This document shows, in pieces, positions 1 through 12,829 of a stretch of DNA of 64,000 nucleotides. The position numbers and the translations under genes are program-made. The DNA is taken from the NCBI GenBank assembly GCA_032622095.1, contig CP136067.1, forward strand, positions 59,127,899 to 59,191,898, in the 5' to 3' direction. A model generated the notes under the pieces. The model was not told where the DNA came from, did not search any database, and saw only the letters and a program-made list of their open reading frames with translations. The stretch's first letter is position 1; each line of letters starts with the position of its first letter. This stretch comes from Siphonodentalium dalli. Its lineage: Eukaryota; Mollusca; Scaphopoda; Gadilida; Siphonodentaliidae.

Positions 1-217
1 ACCTAAGACACCGACAACATTTATTCGGGTAGATGGGTATGTGATCATCGATATGCGCAATAGACATGCGCAAACGCACACTAATTATAAATTTGGTAAA
101 ATCGTAAAATGTCGACGAAAATGTTCTACTGGGCTACAAAATTTTAGTATACCTTGTTCTCTGTGGAAATATATAAAAACTAACCCAACACGAAACGACC
201 TTATTCTAAAATTATAT

Positions 218-634
218 AGGTCATAATGAATATTAAAATGACGACTTCGATTCTAACACTGAGCGGTGATTGGCTGTTTCTACTATGTCAGTCATGGAAA
301 GGTCAGGTCACAATGAATATTAAAATTAGGAACTGTGTCACTTGACAAATATCTTTTTTAAAGTTGGAATTATCGACAGATTTCTCCTCGATTAGAATTG
401 TTTACTGACAATGCGTTGATTTGTATGAGTAAATAAATTATTATCCGACAGGAAATAACTAAGTTCCAGATATTTAGTTGATCGTTTGACCCATTTTTAA
501 TGATAGTAAACTGTATAGGTGGTGAATTTAGAGACACATGTCCGACATTGCTGTCTGAGCCGGATAAAAAAAAAGCGGCGTATATGGGCAGTGCAAAAGG
601 GGGGCGGACAGCGGAGCGCGTTACAGGCCCCTGT
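218..634. mobile_element. One arm of a foldback element (family of 24344-25662)
   Basis: Matches the right arm of the large palindrome at 24344-25662, from the central loop (ggtcataatgaatattaaaa) to the terminal GCGCGTTACAGGCCCCTGT. It lacks the internal block between the CGGATAAA stretch near 560-572 and GCGGCGTATATGGG, and the left arm is absent. No gene. It contains only shadow reading frames. Confidence 0.8.
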
Positions 635-2285
635 GATATGGTAAATGGTTCTGCTCTTATCTTTTGCCAGATACCAACTCCCTGGTGATCTCTTATGTCG
701 TACATAATACTCTGCTCGAACCGCCAGCAGCAGCAGAAGTTCGTGGATCCAATACGCCGCTGTATGAGGAAGCTATTCCCATAAATTGTGCACACATGAT
801 CTTAAAATCTTGAAACCGTCCTTGCCAACAGTACTTTTTCAAGTTCATAGTAAATGACGTTGGATGTTACATATAGGTCTAGAGAACGTCATCTCCAGGA
901 GATCGTTTTCATGTCAATAATTGGCACATGTATATATTTCAGACCACCATGAAGGTGCCAATTTGATTGTCTAACTCTCTGTAAAAGAACACGTCTTGCC
1001 CATATCACTGATATATACCAGTCCATATTGCCTTATGTACTTTCAAAAATAAGGCTGATGTCTACCGTGGGTTCAATACATTAATGCAACATTGTGATTT
1101 AATAGTAGATTAGTGCTGTGTTCACATTTCTTTAACCGAAATGTTCTTGGTCATCAGATCATGTGGAATTCATATCCAATGAAAAACATGAAATACCAGT
1201 TAATCAAATGGTGGGTTCTGACAGATATTATATTGATGCGGATGATACCGATCATCCTGTTCACCCTTGGTACAACAGATAAGAAAGTATTGCAGATCTT
1301 CATTACCAATCGAAAGAAGGTGCCCAACTCATGTCAGAGTGACTCATAAATCTGAAAAAGGCGTAATCTTTCGCAAGAACTTGGAACAATAGCGTATTCT
1401 CTGGTCTAAAAAGCACTATAGAACAATACAGCAAATATCGTGAATAATATTAGTGTTCAGGCTATATATAGTTATATTTGCTGGAAACGTTAAGAATCGT
1501 AGAAATTGATACTGTGGTTGTAATATAATACAAATGTTTAAGCAATCTGATTTATCTCTGCATAATATGTCGAACATTTTTTCAGTTTTTCACATTTCGG
1601 CCGCATATTCGATTTTGGTGTATATTAGCATAACATATCGAGTTGAAAATAAAACAGGATGTGAAATTTTATTTACTATAATGGCGATCAAAGAGACCTG
1701 TTGCATATAAACCAAAATCACCGCCATGATTGACGCCATCTTGTCTGGAGTCTCTGCGGCCATTAATTTTCTTTTTAACACAGGTTAATAACCGAAAAAT
1801 GTTAGAGGAGACATTAATTAAGGAAGGATATTAGTTGGGTGAAGTTGTGTCCTGTGGGGGAGGGGTACTTATGTTGCAAGGATCGATCAATATCTCATGG
1901 ACTACTATATTCGGCTCAAAGTGCCCAAATCGTTCGAATTAATTCCTGTATAGAACCGTAACAGAGGTGCATATTGGCTATATATTTGGCTTGAAATACA
2001 ACCGTAATACACAAAAGTTATGATTAACAGGCTATACTACTCCAAGTAACAGCCCCTATATATCGTGATATTTTCTCAGCTATTTTACAGAAGAATAACA
2101 CAAAATTTATGCTCAGTGTTTCGTCTTCAGAATGCGTTTGAGAATAGATGTGTGCCTCCGAAAACAAAGTAATTATGTTTGTAAACATGGCTTGATTTTC
2201 AGTGATTAGATGCATGATAATTACACCTTAACTACGTTTCCCTGGATAATTGCGATCTAAAGTTCAGCTTTCTGTTAAATGGCAC
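635..2285. other. AT-rich DNA without recognised feature
   Basis: No exon-like frame with splice sites, RNA gene or clear repeat boundary was seen on either strand. Confidence 0.5.
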
Positions 2286-2286
2286 T

Positions 2287-3869
2287 TATACCGGGGGGGG
2301 GGGTCATCCACTTTTTTCCATACATTAGGCCGGGGTGGGTGGGTGGTTCAGCTGCGAAACAGTAACTTTTTTCCTGAGTGGTCGCAATTTTTTCCTCTTA
2401 CAACATTTCTTCAATATAAATGCCTCAAAGTGTTCAGCATCATTGTTAAGGTGTGTATGACACTTAGGGCAGTGCTTAGGGTGTAGTTAGTGTGGATATA
2501 GGCATGATGCTTCTCAGAAATCCAGATTACGAACCAAATCTCAGGAATTCGCCTTTTACATCCGATCACATTGCCATGTACCAATGCTACTGGTTCCAGA
2601 TGAAAATGGACAGTTATGTAGCACATGAATAAACTTTAATGTAAATAAAATGAAAAAAGCTATTCATTTATAGCATTAATTTTACTCATTATACCTGATC
2701 AGACCAGATAACCCAGTCAAAATTGTATCGGAACTTGGCATGGGACTGTAGACTGCAACAATGCATATCACTGAGACAACAATCTTGAGATGGTGGGACC
2801 CAGATAAAAGATTGGGCGAGCATACATAGAACTTGATTGTGTAGATATGGAGAAGGCTGCTAAGTGGAATAAATAAAATCAGAACAGATGAATGAAAAGA
2901 AGGGAGAGAAAATATAATATAACTTAATATATATGCAAGTCTAAATATAATGTGCTGGTCATCAGCAAAATGATCGAAGTCTGCAGAAGGCGAATTTGGC
3001 GATACTACCCGGTATAGCATCAACACATTCAACCTCTAACAACCTCATTCTATTTTGGTCTCGACCAACCATGGAGAACTAGCTGCAGATGAGGGTCACA
3101 TATGGTGAATTTCGTAATGCTATAGCCCACTATGCTGGGTAGCATCACTAAACTCACCCTCCTTGGAGCTTATTCTGCCGACTGCATATGACCGTCTTAT
3201 TTTCAAGTTTCTATTTACAGGCAGTACATGTATTTGTCTGAGTGTTTGACCTGGGTCTGGCCTTAGCACAGTACCTAGCCCAAGATCTCAGCTCATGGAA
3301 ATGAAAATTAGTTTTGTGATACATAGTGGATTTCAGCTGAATACCTGTATTGTTGGAGAGTTAATTGCCAGGTGGTGTTGCCCTAATAATTTTTTCAAAA
3401 ATCATAATTGACATAAATTCATGTGATACTATGGGACACATCTAAAATTACACTTGCTGAGATGAAAAGAAGGTACACTAATGCTTTTATACTTATTTAC
3501 ATGTATAATGAGCTACCTTAGACAATATTTGGGGAAGAAACAATCAATAATTTACTGATCAGCACATGTATTCTGTGTGTTATTTTGGATTTTTCCAAGT
3601 TTTTTTTTAGAACCTGTTTCGTGTTATTACAAAAGACTGGAATGACTTAGAAGAACCAGAAATGGAAATAGGGTAACTGTAATACTGACCATCAAGCTTA
3701 AATGGTGTGATATTACAGATTTGGAGGTAAAAAGGGGGTGGGTACCCCGCATGAAATTGGAAAAAATATTTTTCCCTTCAAATAGGGGGGTGGTGGGTAC
3801 CCAAGAGCCGGAAAAAAGTTTTTTCAGCCTAATGTCATGGCACTTTTTTTCCGACCCCCCTGCTTATAC
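2287..3869. mobile_element. Possible TIR element with G-rich ends
   Basis: The left end (TTATACC, eleven Gs, TCATCCACTTTTTTCC...ACATTAGGC) and the reverse complement of the right end (TATAAGCAGGGGGGTC, GGAAAAAAAGTGCC, ACATTAGGCTG) correspond with gaps over about 50 bp. The interior is AT-rich with no coding sequence. Target duplication not found; the right boundary is approximate. Confidence 0.35.
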
Positions 3870-4045
3870 AGCCTTTGTTCATTCTGGAAAGATTCCACAC
3901 CAAATAATCAAAAGAAATCATTCCTGAAACATCATCATGTTAGAATGACTTCCGATGTAACCAGTTCCTACACAGTCGTTTAAAAACCGCAGAATGACAA
4001 TTTCAATACAAAACTGCCCGTGCTAGTGCACGTTGAAACCATGGA

Positions 4046-4135
4046 GCTCCGCGTGGTCCAATGGTTATAGCGCGTCGGACTTGTATTTCGGTACACACAG
4101 CGGTATGATCGAGTTCCCAGTGTGTCGCGGGTCAA
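4046..4135 (+). repeat. tRNA-like SINE head
   Basis: A perfect A-box (TGGTCCAATGG, 4054-4064) follows GCTCCGC, with a degenerate B-box (GATCGAGTTCC, 4107-4117) 42 bases on. The acceptor and anticodon arms do not pair cleanly, so a functional tRNA is unlikely. A tRNA-derived SINE head is the best reading. Confidence 0.4.
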
Positions 4136-4531
4136 ACGTGAGTATTCACACATCAGTGCATGGCTTTTTGCTTTTAACGTCGTGCATTTGTCGAATTGTT
4201 CGCTGTTTCAAATCCAGCGCCAAGTTGTGACCCTTGAAGTTCGCTCATAATGTGTCGGCTTCGCACCACTCACGCGTTAAAGGAGTACCAGTCAGCTTGT
4301 CTAATGTTGAGTATCAGAACATGTTCTGATCAAACTAGAACAGCGCCTACAATGGCTGCAGCCGGTCCATTGGTTGGCTTGTACACACGTACTGACTGGG
4401 GGCAATATTGTAATGTTTAAAATCGTGTTAGAGCAAGTAATTAGCTACTCGCTATACAACACTGTCATTACTATTTTAAGCGCCTTGAGCCAACTGGTAT
4501 TTGGCGCTATATATAAGAAACCTGTTTATTA

Positions 4532-4557
4532 TCATTATTATTATTATTATTATTATC
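4532..4557. repeat. (ATT)n microsatellite
   Basis: About eight ATT units in a row. Confidence 0.9.
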
Positions 4558-4679
4558 GACCTACCCCGGTTAGCTATATACTGACAATTTTGTCCAGATA
4601 CACGAATCATACTACGAAAACGCACTCGGGTCATCAGAAAAACACCGCACCCCCAAATATACAACACGCAACTTGTCAT

Positions 4680-4800
4680 AACGAATTGAAAGTCGTTATA
4701 GTTTCTACGTTATAACGACTTGCAAGTCGTTATTACGAGTTGTAAGTCGTTATAACGAGTTGTTGGAAGTCGTTATAATGATTTGCAAGTTGCATAACGG
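4680..4800. repeat. Palindromic minisatellite with CGTTATAACG
   Basis: Repeats of a unit about 20-25 bases long in which AAGTCGTTATAACGA-type palindromes alternate with ACTTGCAAGT. Akin in motif to the array at 62800-63110. No gene. Confidence 0.6.
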
Positions 4801-4912
4801 ATCGTGTATTTGCATATGTGGGGATGCGGTGGTGGTTCGGATGGCCCTTATGCGCTTTCGTACCATGCAGATTACCACTCCCCAACCATTTGCGTGGAAC
4901 ATCAATCCACGC

Positions 4913-4991
4913 TATACAAATGCTGCGAATCGAACCAGCGTCGTCATCGCAGCTACACACCTTGCCAACTAAGCCACCACGACTCCGACCC
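4913..4991 (-). repeat. tRNA-like SINE head, minus strand
   Basis: On the minus strand an A-box-like TGGCTTAGTTGG (4965-4976) and a B-box GGTTCGATTCG (4926-4936, near the GGTTCGANTCC consensus) are spaced 28 bases apart. No clean cloverleaf was built by eye, so this is more likely a SINE head than a working tRNA gene. Confidence 0.4.
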
Positions 4992-5689
4992 TTATACATC
5001 ATGTTGTAAAGACACGTGCATATATCTAGTGAGACAGACATACCTTTCTGTGTAAACGAGACAGATGGGATGTTTTCTTCTTCGTCAGAATCTTCCATCA
5101 TATTATCCACGAGAATATTATCGGGTTGATCGTGCTGATTTGTTGCCATACTCAACACCAAATTCCATGCACCACATCACCGCACCGCAACTCGAATAAA
5201 TTTACCAAATAATACTTCATATTCCTTAAATGTGATTATATATGCTAACTTTTAAAACATGTGTGGTATGATGTTACGAACAGGAAGTTGATGGTTGTGG
5301 TTGAGCAGTTTTATACAAACTTCCCCGAAATAATCTCACTTCCTGGTATACAGCGAGGTGGATGAGTCACCGCAAAGAACCTTATTGTTATCCCTTTTTG
5401 ACAATTAAGACTATATACACAATCTCCATAAATGTTATGTACCCTGCACTCTGCGCGCGATAAAATAGATAGTGATGTCTGTACACATCATGTACTATAC
5501 CAACAGTATTCGATACGATTTTAAAGGTACACAATGTCTTTCGAAACCATTGTTATGTATACATTACTGTTACAGTGCATTATTGTTACAGTACATGGCT
5601 CTCAAAGTCCAATTAATCTAATAAAATAGCAAATTAAGTTTAAAGATATGGTAAGCGTTGTCGGTGGGTATTGCGGTTAAATTCGTCAT

Positions 5690-6200
5690 CCGTTTAAACA
5701 GACATAAACAGAAAAAACATATTATAGACAGACTAATACCAATAACAAATATCGCGTAAATTGCATGTTGTCGTCATGTAAGTACTCTATATGTTATGTA
5801 AACAAACGACATGTTATGTAAACAAACAGTAGGTAACGAGTGTGCGATAAACAAAACACTCGACACCGGGGAGACCCCACTATGGGAACTTTGGTTAGAA
5901 ATGCCATGCACCAAAATGTTTACAACATACCGGTAAAGCGTTTGCTTATTCTCGCCTCTCAAGATTTCGGTGTTGTATAGGTCACGGTGAATCACAATCC
6001 TAAACATGGACATGCAATGTGTTGAGTTTTTTATTTGCTTATCGCTCACTTTATTTACGTGCTGTATATAAACAAACGCTCGACTCACACAAAGTGTGTT
6101 TGGTAGATAATAACGCATTCATATTATCATTATACTATACTATTATTGTATTCTTGAGGAAATTCATAATTTCTAAATTATAACCTATAACGAACGCAAT
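5690..6200 (+). mobile_element. Dispersed MITE-like repeat, copy A
   Basis: Shares long stretches with 10030-10780 and 52950-53430: ACATAAACAGA...ATAGACA, then GTGTGCGATAAACAAAACACTCGACACCGGGG, then ATAACGCATTCATATTATCATTATACT and ATTCTTGAGGAAAT. An internal inverted repeat around the AACACTC motif is visible. No coding capacity. Boundaries approximate. Confidence 0.6.
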
Positions 6201-6539
6201 CCGTGCCTTGAACTTGCTACGCAATAAGCGATGTTTGTTGTCAAATCACTGTAACAGTTCTGTTTTGCATAACAATCGTTTCAGCGCGCGAAATTATATA
6301 TATACTAGTATTAGTGCATCTATTTACCCATGCATGATGTTTTTACATATTTTTATATTTTGCATAAATACCCACTGCGACTGCATATTACATGGGTACC
6401 TTTTATACCATGGCCTTCAATATGCAGGGCAATATTATATATGATATATTTCCAGCAGCGCGAATTCCGTTACTTATTCCTTATTCGAATTAGATCAGGA
6501 TGGTGGCAAATGACGCAAGGATGCGGATCTTCGATTTTG

Positions 6540-6598
6540 AAGATCCCCCGAATATTGCTGAGCCGATTCTGGTATCTCCGGGGGATCTTCAACATCTG
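6540..6598. repeat. Imperfect inverted repeat
   Basis: GAAGATCCCCCG... near 6539 is mirrored by ...CGGGGGATCTTC near 6578-6589, a short hairpin of unknown role. Confidence 0.4.
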
Positions 6599-7038
6599 AG
6601 ATCTAGATGCCAAATACATGATACTATAGCTTTGCTGTTGTTTTTGTTGATGTTGACTGCAGTTGTGTGTTTTATTTGATTTTACAATTTACATTTATTT
6701 ATTCAATATACGATTATACCGTATGTAGGACGAAGACGAATTAACAATTAATTAATTATTGAATTGATAATTAAGGGGGAGGTCAAGTGACCAATTTCGA
6801 ATAGGATTTCCATGCAAATCTGCGGAGCAAATGTTAGAGTTGCGCACGCTTCTGAGTGTGACTTGATGTGGTATTGAGAACAACAGGTATTTGTCTGGCG
6901 GGTCCGAATTTTGGAATATTTATTTTGGAATATTATATTGATTTTTTAAATGTATAGGTCATTGTAATTCCAGAAAATAATTCTTTCGGTGGGACTCGGC
7001 GGATCTTCAAAATTGCGCAAATGACAATGTCTTTGGGA

Positions 7039-7200
7039 GCTGCGATGACTGAGTGGTTAGCGTGTTTGACTACTGGCCTGAGATTTCGCTTGGACCCCGG
7101 ATCGATTCACCTCGATCCTCGAAATAAAAGTGACGGGCAACTTGAACAATCCACGGGTAAATGAAAAAAAATTCCTCCCTTCGGGGCGTAATTTAATATT
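7039..7200 (+). repeat. tRNA-derived SINE
   Basis: A-box-like TGACTGAGTGG (7046-7056) followed by GTTAGCG, and B-box-like GGATCGATTCACC (7099-7111) with tRNA-like spacing. A non-tRNA body with a short A run (AAAAAAAA, near 7163) and CCTTCGGGGCG follows. Composition fits a SINE rather than a tRNA gene. Confidence 0.5.
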
Positions 7201-7404
7201 AAGTTGATAGACATTTCATGATGGTGGTAATAGCGTTATATCTCTCGTCAGTGACCATTCGGTTGAATACACACAGCTGTGGTAAGTATATAGCGTTTGG
7301 TGGTGGTGTTGAATTTTCAAAGTACATTTAAGATATAGATGTGGTGAATGATGGTAATCTTACTCGCAAGAGGTTGGCCAATATGGCCGGATAGACATAT
7401 ATAT

Positions 7405-7990
7405 AAGACTTCGTAAGGTGAGACGAAATCCGGGACAAAAGTTTAAAAAAATCCTCGAAAATAGGCAAAGTCCGAAAATAAACGTAAATTGTCCGAAACA
7501 ACTTTAATGTCATAAATGACATTTATAGTCCATGTAAATGGCCACCCAGGCCAAACTTTAAGGCCGAATTTATTTTGGGTCGAGTCCAATACAGTGGGTA
7601 GAATTTCAGTTTTCGCCCTACTCGATCGGGAAAATTCAGGAAAATATGCCATACGGTCCATATTTGTAAATAGCCACCTGGGCCAAAGTTTTGCGTCGAG
7701 TCCGAAAAGGCAGGTCGAAATGAAGTTCTCGCTCTGCTCGGTCGCAAAAATTTGGGCAAATGACCATGACAAAGTCTTTAGTAAGGTGAGACGAAATTTC
7801 GGGTGAAAAAAAAATCCATGTCAAAATTTCAAACATGTCTCGAAAATAGACAAAGTCGAAAATAAACGGAAATTGTCCCAAACAACTTCAGGGACTTAAT
7901 GGCAACATCGACCAAACTTTTTGGGCCCAAATGTTTTAGGGCCGAGTCCCAACAAGTGGGTCAATTTGGGACCGTTTGCCACATTTTTCA
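7405..7990. repeat. Degenerate tandem repeat
   Basis: GTAAGGTGAGACGAAAT...CTCGAAAATAG.CAAAGTC at 7407 recurs at 7782, about 375 bp on. Between them, TGGCCACC..GGCCAAA and CGAGTCC units recur three times. Overlapping reading frames on both strands here are by-products of the repeat. Confidence 0.6.
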
Positions 7991-8029
7991 AAAAAAAAAT
8001 AAACCCACTTTTATCATAAAATCGAATTA

Positions 8030-8990
8030 TTGATATCACTAAATGCTTACTATTTTGTGATATCATGCTTATATTAGTATTTGTGACCAAAAAGTTAATG
8101 TATACATGATATCTCTAATCTCAATTTGTGATACATTAAAATCTTTTTGTAATATCACTAGTTCTAAACAATTTATGATATCAATAATTTGAATCAAAGA
8201 TAACAATATATCAAATTAAACGCAATAAAATGTAATATTTCTCCGATTTTACTGAAATCCGTCGAATGAGTTATATTATAAAATCGAATATGTGATATTA
8301 TAAAATAATTAGGATTTATTGATATCACAAAATGAATATATGATATCACTAATTCGAAATTGTGATGTCATAAAATGAATTTATGATATCATATAACATC
8401 GAAAATGTGATATCACTAAATGCTTAATATTTTGTGATATCACATTATTCGATGTTGTGATATCATAAATTAATTTTATATCAATAAATGTTTTATGATA
8501 TCACTTAATAGTATAAGAGCATTTAGTTATATCAATAAATAAAATTAATATATGATATCAAAAATTCGAATAATTGATATCACAAAATATTTACATAGCC
8601 CGTTTGTGTTATACTAAATCCTGTTCGGTGATTGGTCACCCGTTTCATACCCCAATAACACAGACCGTAACACGAACACGACTTGACAAATTGTTGACCT
8701 AATAAAATGATGTTTTTATATCACAAAATGTTGAATGAATAGTATTCATTGTTATCAAAAATGAATTAGAGATGTCACAAATTCAAGTTATTATATCACA
8801 CAATGAATTCAAGATATCACAAAACCGAATATGTGATATCATAAAATAGGAAGTATTTAGTGATATCACAAATTCTATTTTATGATATCATAAACTAAAT
8901 CTGTGATATCACTTAAACGAATTCGTGATATCATAAAATATTTAATATTAATATCATAAATTTTTTAGTGAAATCATATAATCGATCCCA
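8030..8990. repeat. AT-rich satellite of TGATATCA palindromes
   Basis: At least 15 GATATCA sites, usually as (T/G)TGATATCA(C/T), separated by 20-60 bases of AT-rich spacer often starting AAAATG, AAAATCGA or ATAAAAT. The motif is self-complementary, so the array looks alike on both strands. No coding frame. Confidence 0.75.
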
Positions 8991-8999
8991 TATAATCGA

Positions 9000-9870
9000 C
9001 ATTCTCAAGATAAATCGGTATGTTTACATATACTGCTAAATAATGCACAAATATGTCAGTTTGTCAAACTAAAATCGAGACCAGATACGAGGAACATGCA
9101 GTATTTCTTTCAGACTCTTTGTTGTCAGATGTATGACCCCTTTCGGAAGGATTATGCGTGTTTGTAGCAGAATTTGTTTGATGTGCTCTCACGTGGTTAA
9201 GCTTTTCGAGAATGTCCATCGAGAATAATCGTTCTTTCACTTAATTTGTTCACTATTCTGTTATCCCCATAAGGTTGTCGTTTTAAATTTCATTGTCGCA
9301 CAAATTCCCAAAGCCAAGTAACCACTCTGTTATTAACAGCATCAAATTAAAAATGTCTCCTCTCACGAATATAACAGTTCCAGAATTTTTACATTGAGAA
9401 ATGATATATGTCTCGAGATATGATGACACTAACTTCCACAAGACTAGCACCCTACTTTTAAGTTTTGAAATAATTATGCTTGAAAATGTCTGCACATCAG
9501 AATGTTTTTCTATTACTGCTTTGTCAGCTGGACAACTACCTTGTCATTAGTACCTACTATTGCCACGTTGTGAACGATTTTTAGTTAAAAACTGTTGATA
9601 CTATATATGGGACAATAACATGATAAGAGATTCCTTCCAATTAGCATTTCATCAGACTTTTAAAATTTTCAATCAAGAAATTCATTTCTTACCAGGTTAA
9701 AGGAAACCTGCGCATACCTGCTAATTTATGTGGAGATATCCGATTAATGGGACACACCAGTTGAAAGTCAAGAGGCCATACCTACTCAAATGAATGTTGT
9801 AACCACAATTATTTCACGGTTGTGGATTGTGTAACATTTTTTAGCACAATCGTGCAAAAATCTATGTCGA
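9000..9870. other. No recognised feature
   Basis: Unremarkable AT-rich DNA; no exon, RNA gene or repeat end identified. Confidence 0.5.
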
Positions 9871-10029
9871 GATGGAGCGTCAACACAAGACACCCGGTGA
9901 TAATAAAATTAATACATTTATGCGACAAGCAGCTGGGACAAGAAACATTTTAACATTTAATTTGATACAATTTCCTGAAATTTGTACCAGGATATCTCGA
10001 TGGCGAGATTTCTATTCATTGCATTCCGG

Positions 10030-10780
10030 TTTTTCTGCCACCCGTAAAATGTTTTGCTTCGGACATAAACAGACAGAATATTATATAATAGACATATATA
10101 TGTTGTTCTTATATCAATCATATAAATATCGCATGCATTGCATTTTATTGACATGTTTGTAAGCTTTTTTATGTAAACAAACATAAAAAAAAGGTTACCA
10201 ATCCATTTATTTATAGACAAACACTCGATCAGAACTAGCTGATCGTCCAATCAAAATGTTCCGTAATTGCGCCGTGGAAGACCAAGATGAAATTATTGGC
10301 GCCTTCAACAATCGCATTCAAATCACACCAAATTTAATTTTATATCAAGTGCTACCCACTGTCAGTTAAAAATCCAGCTAATTAACTTACTTCATGATTG
10401 GGAAATGATCAGACAGAAAACGTGTACATAATATAATTATTCTTCCAAAGAGATGAATATATTTCAATCCAGTTAGTATTTTCTCATAACCTATGTATAT
10501 GGTAATACATATATACTAAATAAGAAATTTACTATGATAGTAAGTTGTAGACGTACCAAATTAGGGTTTTACAGCCGACGTATATAAACTTATAAACAAT
10601 TCAATGCGCTTTTGCGAGAAACTGAACAACACTCGACCTGCATTTCTCTGACCCAAAGCGTGTTTTGTGAATAATATCGCATTCATATCATCATTATGCT
10701 ATTCTATTAGTATATTCTTAAGGTAATTATCATAATTTGGTAAATGTTATTTCTAAATAATAACCTACAACGAAGCCCCC
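10030..10780 (+). mobile_element. Dispersed MITE-like repeat, copy B
   Basis: Second copy of the 5690-6200 family (ACATAAACAGACAGAATATTATATAATAGACAT... and AATATCGCATTCATATCATCATTATGC), with extra sequence in the middle. Ends near a run of Cs at 10777-10789. Confidence 0.55.
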
Positions 10781-10905
10781 CCCCCCCCCGTCCCTTTAAA
10801 GGATGTTTTATTCCAGAGTGATGTCCATACTCAAACTTGGCGTATTTTGTAAAGTGCTTGTTATAACAAATATTGGAAATTTGAGTACTGAACATTTCCC
10901 TTTAA

Positions 10906-11297
10906 CCCTTTACCCAACAAACCGGCCAAAACCGGCCAAATAAAGCTTCAACAGCCTAAAATATTTTCGGTCTGTCTCAATAGAACCATACAAATATGGA
11001 TATCATTGGAACCGGCTCCTTGACCACATTGTGATAGTTACAGTTATGCCCTGTGCCAATGCATTCTCTTATATATGCGAGTCGACCATAGGTCGCCTCG
11101 CATATATAAGAGAATGCATTGGCCTAAACAAAATCTTTTTTTAACACTTTTTACCATTTTTTCTTACATTCTTTAACAATTTTATAATTTTTAATGTGTT
11201 AAGCCAATGCATTCTCTTATATATGCGAGGCGACCTATGGTCGACTCGCATATATAAGAGAATGCATTGGCACAGGGCCGTTCTGTTGGGTAAAGGT
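10906..11297. mobile_element. piggyBac-like MITE with nested palindromes
   Basis: Bounded by TTAA at 10902-10905 and 11298-11301. The left end CCCTTTACCCAACA is mirrored by TGTTGGGTAAAGG at the right. TTAA duplications and CCCT-type ends are typical of piggyBac-superfamily elements. Inside are two complementary palindromes, each with arms GCCAATGCATTCTCTTATAT and continuing (about 11056-11123 and 11201-11271), which are also reverse complements of each other around an A/T-rich spacer. 392 bp, no coding sequence. Confidence 0.8.
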
Positions 11298-11301
11298 TTA
11301 A

Positions 11302-12271
11302 AATCACACTCTGTAATCACTTGAATGCGGTTTGGTGTCACGTTCTCGGTAGTTATATGTCCAGTTCTCGATGTGCATTATAACACAACACAGTCTATCA
11401 ATTAAGAAATTCTAAGAGCCCTGAAAATGCATGCAATGCTCTTTGTGACATCTTTCTCATCGCATCAGCACCTGGACTATCAGAACAGATGTAGAGAAAA
11501 TCGGGCACCTCAAAATGCCCCGTATTATGCACTACCCCACCAGACTCTGTCGCAGTCGGACATGATGGCATGATGATATTCTTTATCGAGACAGGTCAAT
11601 CCAATATTGTACAAAAAAATAATAGCACACGGTAGGAGAACGAACATCTCTCGACCTTTTCGAAAACCTAGCGCCCAATCCACCCCAGCACCGGACATGT
11701 ATATAGCGGTGTGCATATATATAGCGGTGGAAATGTCTGTAGCAGTGGGAAGGCGACTGCTCCTGGTTGGTTACCAATTAGTCTGGAGGAAATAGGGCAG
11801 TGGTGGTCACGTCAACGCAATCTGAATGGACGATAATTTGTTAATATGTACATAGATTATCTTTGAACTTGAGAGTAGACAAGTGTTAGTTTTAGTGAAA
11901 ACTATAGCAATAATTGCTGATAAAAGTAATGTTATTTTAGAGATCAGGATTTGTTGTGGTAACTCTCCAGATAGGGGCATAGGGCACTCTTGTGATACTT
12001 AGCTGGATGAGCGTGTATCCCATTTATATAATGACACCTTTCCCAGCACTTACATACAGTTTAGATAAAAAAAAACTTAAGCAAATGTGTAGGTCATAAC
12101 AGGAAATAATGGTATTCCTGTAGCATTTTATGAATGTCTATATAACACCAAGATTTTTTGTTATGACATGTCTATAGAATTTTTTCGTTTGAACATTTTC
12201 AGCCACTTCTTTTCCCCAATTTTGATTATACAAAAAATATAGGTGATCGTAACCATGCCAAGGCTACACAA
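11302..12271. other. No recognised feature
   Basis: AT-rich DNA. Short ATAGCGGTG repeats near 11703-11730 only. Confidence 0.45.
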
Positions 12272-12829
12272 TCTCATATATATTTTGAAGACCTCTGTCT
12301 GTATGTATGTTTGTTTGTTTGTTTGTTTGTCTGTCTGTCTGTCTGTCATTTATACAAATCTACGATTCTCGACCGATCGGGACGAAACTTGGTACGTGTG
12401 TGTAGTTTGACCAGGCGGTGAACGTTGTCGTATTGGCGAGCCCGTGCGGCGCCCGCTTCGCGCATGCGCAGACGAGATCTCGGAAACGGGTGGAGCTATC
12501 GACTTGAAATTTGCTATGTGAATGTATCTTGCCCCGGATACGAATTTTATCGGGTCGCCGAGCCCGTGCGACACCAGCTTCGCGCATGCGCAGACGAGAT
12601 CTCGGAAACGGGTGGAGCTATCGACTTGAAATTTGCTATGTGAATGTATCTTGCCCCGGATACGAATTTTATCGGGTCGCCGAGCCCGTGCGACGCCAGC
12701 TTCGCGCATGCGCAGACCAGATCTCGGAAACGGGTAGAGCTATCGACTTGAAATCGTCGGGCTGGGTAGAGCTATCGACTTGAAATTTGGTTTTTGAATA
12801 GCCCGGACAACGTCGGGCTCATCGGCTAG
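12272..12829 (+). mobile_element. Non-autonomous Helitron, array copy 1
   Basis: Starts TCTCATATATATTTTGAAG right after a host A (12271) and ends with the hairpin CCCGGACAACGTCGGG followed by CTCATCGG and CTAG (12826-12829). 5' TC, a 3' hairpin and CTRR, and A/T insertion are Helitron hallmarks. It holds a GTTT/CTGT simple repeat (12308-12346) and three copies of a 122-bp unit (cores at 12459, 12581, 12703). No Rep/helicase gene. Confidence 0.85.

Noticed and set aside
4733-5161. 142-codon minus-strand frame
   Set aside because: It crosses a minisatellite and a tRNA-like sequence; no domain and no splice support.
7443-7881. Several frames of 78-109 codons on both strands
   Set aside because: They lie in a degenerate tandem repeat and contradict each other in frame; no domain.
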